In this document: piece by piece, positions 56,966-64,000 of the stretch
How the letters are laid out: every line of letters starts with the position of its first letter
How positions within the stretch are numbered: position 1 is the first letter of the stretch
Made by a program: the position numbers and the translations under genes
Source: Diadema setosum
Taxonomy: Eukaryota; Echinodermata; Echinoidea; Diadematoida; Diadematidae
Assembly (NCBI GenBank): GCA_033980235.1
Contig: CM067059.1
Coordinates: 17,928,100 to 17,992,099, forward strand
Reading direction: 5' to 3'
Length of the DNA stretch: 64,000 nt
The notes under the pieces: model-generated
Seen by the model: the letters and a program-made list of their open reading frames with translations, nothing else
Told to the model about the DNA's origin: nothing
Databases searched by the model: none

Positions 56966-57869
56966 TAATGTCATTACACCTAAATGCATTAATTCTCAAC
57001 ACGTGTTACTGTAAATCACAGCTTACTACAAACTATCTTTCCAGAATACAATAAACAAAGCAGATAAATGCTGCAAGCAGCTACATTCTGCAATCTAAAA
57101 TAACACTCCAAATTAATGCCTTCCATTTCTCGTGTCACTCAACACCATCAATAACTGAGAACAACACCTGGATGCATATGATACAGACTTATTCCTCACT
57201 TTGCTTAAAACTGAATCAAGTATTATACAACTGCATGCAGAAATATAACAAATCACTGGTGATCGCATATTCTACTAAAACATCACACACCAACAAATTA
57301 CATCAGAAATAATCAACGTCTCTGTAAATCCGTCAGCAAATAATTGTAAATTTTGTCAGCATGCATTACAGCAGCTCCCGTAAATGGAGTACATAACTTC
57401 ATCACAGCATGCTACAGAAATGCCATCCCTGTCAACAATTTGCTCATCGATAAAACTTTACACAAAAGTGATCATTTGAAGCATAATTCTTGACAGTCTA
57501 TATTTCGCTATTGAAAGTCCCTGAAACACAGAACAACCGTTAAATGGCATGATGCCATGCTGTTCAATTTCCAACAACACAATGAAATCATACCTTCATT
57601 TTCCAATAATATTTCCGTGGTCTTTCCAGGTAATAGTGATTTCAATTACTATATGTCACTATTCCAATATCTCATTTAGCAAAATTCTGATCAATCATAT
57701 ATCGATTAACAATCATATTGATAATTATTTCTTGCATTGATATCAAATCTCTGAATGATTCCCAATTCCATCGAAACCCTGGTATACAAGTTTCGTTTCA
57801 ACAGCCATGAACATGGTTGAATATAAACAAATCAACTCATTACAAAATCAAAGAACAGAAAACAAAATT
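56966..57869 (-). other. Non-coding interior of the LTR element
   Basis: About 900 bp between the gag remnant and the polypurine tract, where pol would be expected. No RT, integrase or protease motifs are seen in any frame. Confidence 0.7.
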
Positions 57870-58688
57870 CTAACCTGCAGCATGGAAGCTTTTATCAGAA
57901 TCTGGTCTCCAATTTGACTCCCAGGGTCCCCATACCGTACCCTGAACATGGCACCCATGCTCCCACACATTGTGGTTATGTATGCATGCCTCCCTTGTCA
58001 TTACATTATTGGCATCAATGTCACCATAAGTAATATTCCCCCCTTTTGGAATTGACCGCCCCGTTGGTGCTACATGGGTGCTTAGTGGCTGCACCTTTGC
58101 ATGCTTTTGAACATTCTGACTTTTATGTGATAATTCAGGACCCATCTTGGTACCCTCTCCCACAGGTTTTGCAATTAGAAGCACCCCAGCATCTAAATCC
58201 TTTGCATCAACCTGTTCATCACATGGTTCATGCCCATTTCCCCCAGCATCAATTTCTGCACCACCATTGTCTGCATCAGCGCAACTCAGAATCAGCGATC
58301 CCCCATCCAAAAGAGTAGATACTACATCTCCCTTCTCCAGGCCAGCTGTATCTGAAGAAAGATCTAGATGCTGAGCAACTGGGCCAGTGAACACTCCCTC
58401 TATTCTAGCATCAGCATTCCCAGTTTTCAGCCCATCTCCCTCTAGCATACATCCACAACGGAGAACTAACAGTGCTTCTCTCCTAAGCACTTCAAACCGG
58501 CCTCCCCGATTTTTCATGTGCAAACGCCTCAACAAAAGACGTTCCCTCCCATCCCGTGCTCCACTGACAAGCTGACTGGACAAAGCTTCATCCCTAAGCT
58601 GCCTCAAAGCTGCAGCTTCCTTCTCATCGTCTGCAGCATCCACCAATTTTGCATAAAGACACATGAGAGCCCTACTGAAGTCTGCCAA
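57870..58688 (-). pseudogene. LTR element gag, 3' part
   Basis: The 272-residue minus frame starts with ADFSRALMCLYAKLVDAADD and RQLRDEALSSQLVSGARDG, followed by RRLHMKNRGGRFEVLRREAL. This resembles the second half of Ty3/gypsy capsid domains (a helical segment with a D-DEAL-SQLVSG pattern). The C-terminal part is acidic and glycine-rich, with no CCHC knuckle and no protease DTG. It is separated from the first gag part by the MITE at 58759-59385 and is not in the same frame, so gag is broken. Confidence 0.65.
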
Positions 58689-58758
58689 GTCTTCATTATC
58701 ATATGTTGCACACGATTATGAAACAAACATCGCAAATAGTGAGAATTCTCTCGACTAA

Positions 58759-59385
58759 GTGCGTGTTTATACAGGAGCCTCTCGCATCGGCGCGCATGAG
58801 CCGGTATTTTACCTCCCGCATGAGCGCTTATTTCTCGTGTTTATACAGAAGTCAAAATACCGGCTCATGCGAGCCGATGCGAGCGGACCTCAGCTGAACC
58901 GGACCTCTCGAATTTGGGGTCAAGCACAGGTCACGTTCGCAGTGCAGTTTATTGCATGATGGGAAAAAATGAAAAAAATCAAGATGGCACCGGCAAAGTC
59001 ATCAGGACCACCAAGCTTGAAGGTCATTCTTGTAACGTTCCTCTTGACAACCACCCGGCCAAATGATCAATTGAAATCCAGTTTTTCAGTAAGAAGGAGG
59101 AGACGTGGTTCGATCATGACAGATATTAAAATACACGCTTTCCGGTTACCTCTCGAATTTCGGTTGTCTGTATAAACACACAGCAAAATACGCGAGGCTC
59201 CTCTCGCATCGGCCACCTCAAAAGGTGGCGGACGAACCTCTCGCATGAGCCTGCATTTGGCGGCGTATGCCGGCATACGCCGTGTATATACAGAGCAAAA
59301 TTCGAGAGGTCCTCTCGCATGAGCTCGCATGAGCCGGCATGAGCCGGCATGAGCGCGTATTTTGCTTCTCTGTATAAACACGCTC
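58759..59385. mobile_element. Harbinger-like MITE inserted in gag
   Basis: The ends GTGCGTGTTTATACAG and CTGTATAAACACGCTC are inverted, and each is flanked by TAA, the 3-bp target duplication of PIF/Harbinger elements. Additional copies of the terminal sequence (GTGTTTATACAGA, CTGTATAAACACACAG, TATATACAGAGCAAAATTCG) lie inside, alternating with GCATGAGCCGG repeats. It has no transposase. Confidence 0.8.
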
Positions 59386-59458
59386 TAAAACACAGACGGA
59401 GAGCTTTTACAACCCCTGTAAAACTCCTCCGCTTCTCATTTGACAAACAATAGAGAAT

Positions 59459-59704
59459 CTACTCTCTTGCTGGCCCTGTGAGGTTGCTCACTAAAACTCC
59501 AGCCTTATCCTCATCACTGAACTGGAAAGGCTCAACCATGAGATTAAACCTCTCCATCCAGTTAGAAAAAGGTGTTTCAGTGCCATCTTCACAACACCCA
59601 CTAAACTTTTCAATCTGTGCATGGCCTAGAGCGAGATTTACACACAGCTCTACTGCTTGTCCAAATGATGTCGACGAGCAATAATCAATTTGCACACCCT
59701 CCAT
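59459..59704 (-). pseudogene. LTR element gag, 5' part
   Basis: The minus-strand frame opens with ATG at 59704. It contains FSNWMERFNLMVEPFQFSDE and DKAGVLVSNLTGPARE, the conserved WxxRF and L-G-A-R pattern of retrotransposon gag. An in-frame TAG closes it at 59459. The frame then stays open for about 70 bases up to the MITE boundary. It would form the N-terminal half of the capsid domain. Start choice rests on being the first ATG in the frame. Confidence 0.7.
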
Positions 59705-59791
59705 TATTGTGGCTCACACAATAATGAACACAATCATATCAATGAAGCAATTTTACTAACCTCATTCTTGGTTGCTGTGTAAAATTGTGGA

Positions 59792-60178
59792 GGTGTCGTG
59801 CTGGCTGAGTGGATAAGAGCGCTCGTCTGTGAACGACATGAGCGTGGTATGGTTCGTGGGTTCGAGCCCATGCCAAGCCCGACACGTTTGCCCTTCAGCA
59901 AGGCACTTTATCCACATTGCTGCTCTCCACCCAGGAGTATAAATGGGTACCCGGTAGGATGAGAAAGCTTATGTTGGTTGATAAGCATGTGCGCGCCTGT
60001 AAAAATGGCTGCGACTGGCTGGAATGCTCCCCAGGGAGTGGAGAATGAGCACTGTTAGTGCTGGTTGATAATGTATCCAGTGACCGGGGTAATAATAGTC
60101 TGTAAAGCGCATTGAAACCCTGAAGTGTGTGAAATGCGCTATATAAAAAACCAGCTATTATTATTATTATTATTAAAC
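59792..60178 (+). mobile_element. tRNA-derived SINE (long type) in the LTR element leader
   Basis: The head resembles a class II (Leu/Ser-type) tRNA: acceptor strands GTGTCG and CGACAC pair, the A box is TGGCTGAGTGGATAAG and the B box GGGTTCGAGCCC. The central part CCACCCAGGAGTATAAATGG matches the SINE at 26447. The tail GCGCTATATAAAAAACCAGC and (ATT)n resembles the LINE tail at 11640. Transcription by RNA polymerase III is expected from the head. Confidence 0.88.
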
Positions 60179-60858
60179 AATGCTATTACACAGAAACTGC
60201 TCACACATGACTACTGGTATGCCTAATACCAGTAAAACTGACTTAGACATCTCACTTTCAAATACAAAACACAATGATATCATAATCAAAATCTGCATGA
60301 AGTCCATTCAGTCCTTCAGATAGATAAAACTTCAGCAGTTATCAAGAGTAATAATGTTCACTGCATGAAATGTCAGCTCCCATCGTCACGGCCTGATCGA
60401 TGTCCAGCTGCCCCCGACGTATGCCAGCACTCCGACGTCTACAGCAAACTTTCCACGCGCCATCAGATCCGGTCTCCAGACTGCTACAAGCCTGTCCATC
60501 TTGAAGTTGCCCAGCACTCCTGCATACTCCGGTCCCTCAGTAAGGCACTCGTCAAAACAGCAGGTTTGCAACTCCAACTCGGGCCAGCTTGCCTCATCAG
60601 AGCGTTAAACACTGGGTCACCCCAATGCTCAATCCATACTTATTGAAAATATCTCTGGAGACTGCCATAATTATGAATGACGATAACTTGATAATGCAGA
60701 TGCATCACTGGCACAGTCAACTAAATCTTCATGCTGGCCCAAGCTCCTTGTGTTACTACAGCAAATCACAGTCAGCCATCATTTTGGAATATGTAGTGTC
60801 CATGCCTCCAAACTTTGCTGCAACAATCCTCCATATAACACTGTTGAAGTAATTCCCA
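60179..60858 (-). other. 5' leader of the LTR element
   Basis: A 63-residue minus frame (60386-60577) has no recognisable domain. Otherwise I see nothing. Confidence 0.5.
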
Positions 60859-60875
60859 TCCCACTCCTGACACCA
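60859..60875 (-). other. Primer binding site, complementary to tRNA-Leu
   Basis: The plus strand reads TCCCACTCCTGACACCA, the 3' end of an animal tRNA-Leu including CCA. It lies five bases from the right LTR, exactly where minus-strand synthesis would be primed. Confidence 0.88.
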
Positions 60876-60880
60876 AAAAC

Positions 60881-61576
60881 TGTTGTGATATGCGCCGCGC
60901 GGGTTCTTTCTCACTTTTCTTCTTCTCTTCAATCTCAGTTTATCGATCGAGTCCTCACGCATATCAAAAACAAAATGGGAGATTCAACTTGTGTTTTATG
61001 CCTTGTTGCTTTTATTGCAGCACAAGTTTCCAAAATACAGGTAGATATTCCACAACACCAACATTGTGAACAAGATACATCCGGGCTGAGAGCTATCTAT
61101 CCCATGTCTGTCCTCTCCGAACTCCAGGTTCAGACTCCCTTTCCTCTAGGAAAGCTAGCCCACAACAACTCGAAACAAAAGATACTACAGACAAAGTTCA
61201 TTCCCCTAAAGTTAATCCCTACTATGTACAAACCCATGTAATTACATTGAGGGTGGCCATTCAATTTCAAACAATGCAACCCCAACCTGTGCACATAAAA
61301 ACGTTCATGGCCCCAAGATACAAAAGAGCTGTAGATCCCTCTAAACACATCTATATACAAAAGCTACTTAATTCCTCTGGGAACACAACTTTATTGCCTA
61401 CTACCCTGACAAATCCAAGAAACTGTACAAACCCATGAGTCAACTTCACTAACAATACAGGCATATAATTAAAAGCTACACTAACTTTGTGATTTCCTGC
61501 AGGAAGTTTACACACTCTAGTCTATTTGCAACCTGGATCTCTCCTGCTATCATCCACAAAACTGTGATTTACTACA
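60881..61576 (-). repeat. LTR (5' LTR of the minus-strand element)
   Basis: It is 696 bp and nearly identical to 56319-56952 except for an extra segment near 61237-61295 and small indels. It is followed by TTTA. Confidence 0.93.
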
Positions 61577-62278
61577 TTTACAATTAAAAATATTGTTTCA
61601 TAATTTTTATCATAAGAATGTTTACCTTTTCAGAAAATATCAAATCACCAGTTTTGTTGAATGAGCTAACATCAGGTTTGTGTGGGGATATCGGTCACAT
61701 TCAGTGATAGCCGAGTTTCACTTTATTTATTTGTATTATTTGAATTCCTAATGTTATCATTCCATATTTTTTGTAACTGTTACATTGATTAGCTGATTCT
61801 GGGTGCATGCACTGGTCGGGGAGGAAGGTCTCGAGTCTATATTAGGTGATTAAGTTTTCCCTTTTTCTCCCCTGGCAAGCAGCGGTGTGCACCTAGAATC
61901 ACCACAATTATAATGTAATATAATAAATGATAACAAAACTGAGATTCCCACGGATAACGGCAGAAATTCATAAGTTTACACTTGACAGGTACAAAAAGCA
62001 TTTTTATATAGATATTCCGAGTTCCTTGAGGCTACTGTCTAATGAAAATCTTATTTTCATCAACATTGTTTCTCACAATAAATAATTGTTTAAATACAAA
62101 ATTATTCTTTTCATGTAATTCTTTAAAAAAAAGAGGTATGAATATATTATCAGCTCTGGGATTTAGAGGCCATTCAGGGCTAGACTCGTCACTGTCTAAG
62201 GCCTTGTACATGAGGACGAAAGGGCTTAGGTTTTTCGGGTATCACTGCAAAAATACGATTAGCAATGGTGATTGTCTC
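61577..62278. other. Non-coding stretch
   Basis: I see no gene. The DNA is AT-rich with random short frames. Confidence 0.5.
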
Positions 62279-63290
62279 TAAAGCCCTTGTTCCACTACGC
62301 CGTTCTCGCCACGATTTGACAATTTTCTCAGATCGGGAAGGATCGGGTAAAACATGAGCCGATCTGGACACAGTACGATCGATGTTAGAACACTCCAAGA
62401 ACGCTGTATTTACGACGAGCACGTGCCTCCTATACACCCTTACTACGATGATCGGGAATTAGACATTACAATCTCTGCCGCTGCAGTCAAACTACGCTGT
62501 GGGGATGTTGCCGATTATGTTATCCGATACTACGCACGCTGTATAAACGCTCTGAACGATCTATTAGGGATGATCTATATCACGCTCTTCCCCCGTCCAG
62601 AGAGCTGAAAAGTACAAATCCGGTGTGCCGATTCGGCTGCCGATCCTCAGTCAGTCAACTTTAGCATGTAGAACCACAGGAGAGATATGCTGCGAGTGTG
62701 GGCATGCGGATCAGAGACCAGTTCATCAACTCGCGATTCTTCTACTCCAATTCATTATCAATCAAAGACGAAGTAGTGATCTTTCCAAGGCTTTTTCTTG
62801 ATGTCCTTGCTTTTATAGTCCGTCTTCTTCCTGCTGTAGAGGATTTCGTATTCTTCAAAATTCTACCATGTCCTCTTCTTCTTCCTCTAGCTGCTACCAT
62901 CTGTCACGTGCAGTCCCTCTTTCTTGCCTCGTGGGTAGCTGCTTTGCTGCCTTCTCTTCTTTAATTGACTTCATCTCTTTAGCAGCTTCTTCTTCGTCTT
63001 CTTAAATATGCGCTCCTTCGTCTTCATTTTCGCGACAACGACAACGTCCTCCTCATCATCAGTTTTGCCTCCGATCTTTTCGATCTTTCTGATCTTCCTC
63101 CGCTGGCAGACATTTTGGCTGCGAATTTTCCTATCGGCTACATATCCCTTTTAGAGCGGCGAGAGCGGAAGACGTGCGTAATTGCAAGTCCGGGAAAGCG
63201 TAGGAACAGTGTAGCTAAAGCGGAAACAGCGTTATGAAGGCGGGAATGAAGCGTACTGAGAGCGTCGTAGGATCCTAGGAACAGGCCTTG
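62279..63290. mobile_element. Probable Harbinger-type remnant
   Basis: The ends are weakly inverted: CCTTGTTCCACTACGCCG at the left, and CCTGTTCCTAGGATCCTACG on the opposite strand at the right. Between them lies a minus-strand coding remnant with a MADF-like block. Target duplication is unclear. Confidence 0.4.
62769..63113 (-). pseudogene. MADF-like accessory protein remnant
   Basis: An ATG at 63111-63113 on the minus strand opens a basic N-terminus. In another frame comes a Lys/Glu-rich segment, and around 62780-62862 the peptide YEILYSRKKTDYKSKDIKKK followed by PWKDH. This resembles the start of MADF domains, where a P-(I/V)-L-Y-D, YK and AW pattern forms a DNA-binding helix bundle. Stops and frameshifts separate the parts. 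MADF or Myb-type DNA-binding partners accompany some Harbinger transposases, which fits the inverted ends around it. The assignment is tentative. Confidence 0.4.
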
Positions 63291-63464
63291 ATTTTACACG
63301 AAAGTATCAGAGAACTTGGTGAGAGCGTCGTTAAAGCGGGAAGGTTGTGCTTTGATCAGGAAAGACCGGCGCAACAGCGGGACCACGTCGGTGTCTAGTT
63401 TACTTCCCGTTCTTGTGCCGATATTATACTGCGCTGATGTGGGGACACTTTAGGAATATTGTTG

Positions 63465-63565
63465 TCTAGGGGCCCCGTACAGAATGCTATACCTGCATGG
63501 TTTTGGGTACCTCGTTACGTTCTACTTCCATTGCAAAAGAAATTATACTAGTAGGCATGATTCTT
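63465..63565 (-). repeat. Single inverse unit of the ~145-bp tandem repeat
   Basis: The plus strand reads GGGGCCCCGTACAGAATGC and CTTCCATTGCAAAAGAAATT, which are reverse complements of the landmarks in the array at 52915-56010. Confidence 0.7.
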
Positions 63566-63613
63566 TTTTTACTTTAAATAAACTAATATGGGAGCACCGG
63601 GCCACCAAAATCA

Positions 63614-63615
<2 letters not shown>

Positions 63616-63647
<32 letters not shown>

Positions 63648-63840
63648 AACGGCGTAAATCCGTACTGAGGATCGGGGGGATGATGATCGGCGATAGTCAC
63701 CATCACCACGATTACAAGCCCATAACTGGACCGGCGCAGCCTTGGGAGGGGTGGGGTGGAGAAGCTTGGTGCCCCCACCCCCCCCCCCCCTCAACACGCA
63801 CACACACACACACACACGCACACACACACACACACACACA
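63616..63840. repeat. (GT)n and (CA)n microsatellites around a C-run
   Basis: (GT)n at about 63616-63646 and (CA)n at 63797-63840 face each other across about 150 bases. The 98-residue minus-strand frame through them is an artefact. Confidence 0.85.
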
Positions 63841-63919
63841 GTTGCGTACCATGGGTCAAGACATTAGAGGGGCACCTCGTGGAAAAGTAATTTTGAGGGT
63901 GTGTATGCTCATGCTTATG

Positions 63920-64000
63920 CGTGCTTGCGTCATGGGCGTAAATCCCGGGGGGGGATGGGGGGATATATCCCCCCCCCCCACTTTTGAAGGAGGGGGGGAT
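63920..64000 (+). repeat. Fragment of an element at the window edge
   Basis: CATGGGCGTAAATCCCGGGG followed by GATATATCCCCCC is a form common at dispersed-repeat ends. It runs out of the window. Confidence 0.35.

Larger units (their letters stand above)
56319..61576 (-). mobile_element. LTR retrotransposon (Ty3/gypsy-like), gag only, minus strand
   Basis: Two direct LTRs bound 5.26 kb, and TTTA (or ATTTA) flanks both outer ends as a target duplication. In element orientation the order is: right LTR, tRNA-Leu primer site, leader with a SINE, gag pieces split by a MITE, polypurine tract, left LTR. No protease, RT or integrase motif is visible, so pol is missing. The LTRs differ by only a handful of substitutions plus indels, which suggests a recent insertion. 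Confidence 0.92.

Noticed and set aside
56323..61241. Identical ~110-residue plus-strand frame in both LTR copies with a hydrophobic start
   Set aside because: It is antisense to the element, and the identity follows from the two LTRs being copies of each other. No domain is recognised.

Overview
This is animal nuclear DNA with very little coding content and a dense layering of transposable elements. The only host gene I can identify is the 3' end of a cobalamin-dependent methionine synthase gene (MTR). Two spliced, in-phase plus-strand exons encode the last 95 residues: 30483-30686, and 40515-40598 ending in TGA. They are separated by a 9.8-kb intron. MTR of this type, gag/RT proteins of DIRS type, (CA)n/(TG)n microsatellites and many families of short inverted-repeat elements suggest a marine invertebrate, most plausibly an echinoderm or another non-vertebrate deuterostome. 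That assignment is inference. There are no bacterial features, CRISPR arrays, rRNA genes or intact tRNA genes.

Left third (1-17.1 kb): a tandem repeat with a pyrimidine tract, several short inverted-repeat elements, a 1.5-kb element with an internal array (copy A, 9.13-10.67 kb), the 3' end of a CR1/L2-like LINE (11.34-11.69 kb), and a well-preserved but 3'-truncated DIRS-type retrotransposon (about 14.27-17.05 kb). Its gag ends at a UAG preceded directly by the heptamer A AAA AAC, and RT-RNase H continues in the -1 frame.

17.9-26.4 kb: a region bracketed by the inverted termini GGCGTGACAGATTT and next to TTA on both sides. It holds a ~72-bp tandem array and copy B (inverted) of the copy A element. 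A tRNA-derived SINE (26.45-26.69 kb) and a degenerate LINE (26.95-29.18 kb) follow.

30.5-40.6 kb: the end of MTR. The last intron carries TTAA-flanked inverted-repeat elements and a 4.97-kb DIRS element whose inverted termini and internal complementary region (ICR) are both readable. It has lost RNase H and tyrosine recombinase and itself carries a 178-bp inverted-repeat insertion.

41.1-46.6 kb: a 5.5-kb non-coding element with inverted ends and repeated CACGGACGTTCG-like motifs, interrupted by a Helitron-like element rich in AGGTCAAAGGTCA. 47.2-50.5 kb holds a LINE relic, a 1.16-kb inverted-repeat element and a Tigger-like fragment.

52.9-56.0 kb is a ~145-bp tandem array split by a second Helitron-like copy. 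56.3-61.6 kb is a young minus-strand LTR retrotransposon with target duplication, tRNA-Leu primer site, polypurine tract and gag remnants but no pol; it carries a Harbinger-like MITE and a SINE. The last 2 kb has a probable Harbinger-type remnant with a MADF-like fragment.

Limits: repeat boundaries are read by eye and are approximate unless a terminal motif fixes them. Family names for short elements are inferred from termini, not from a database.
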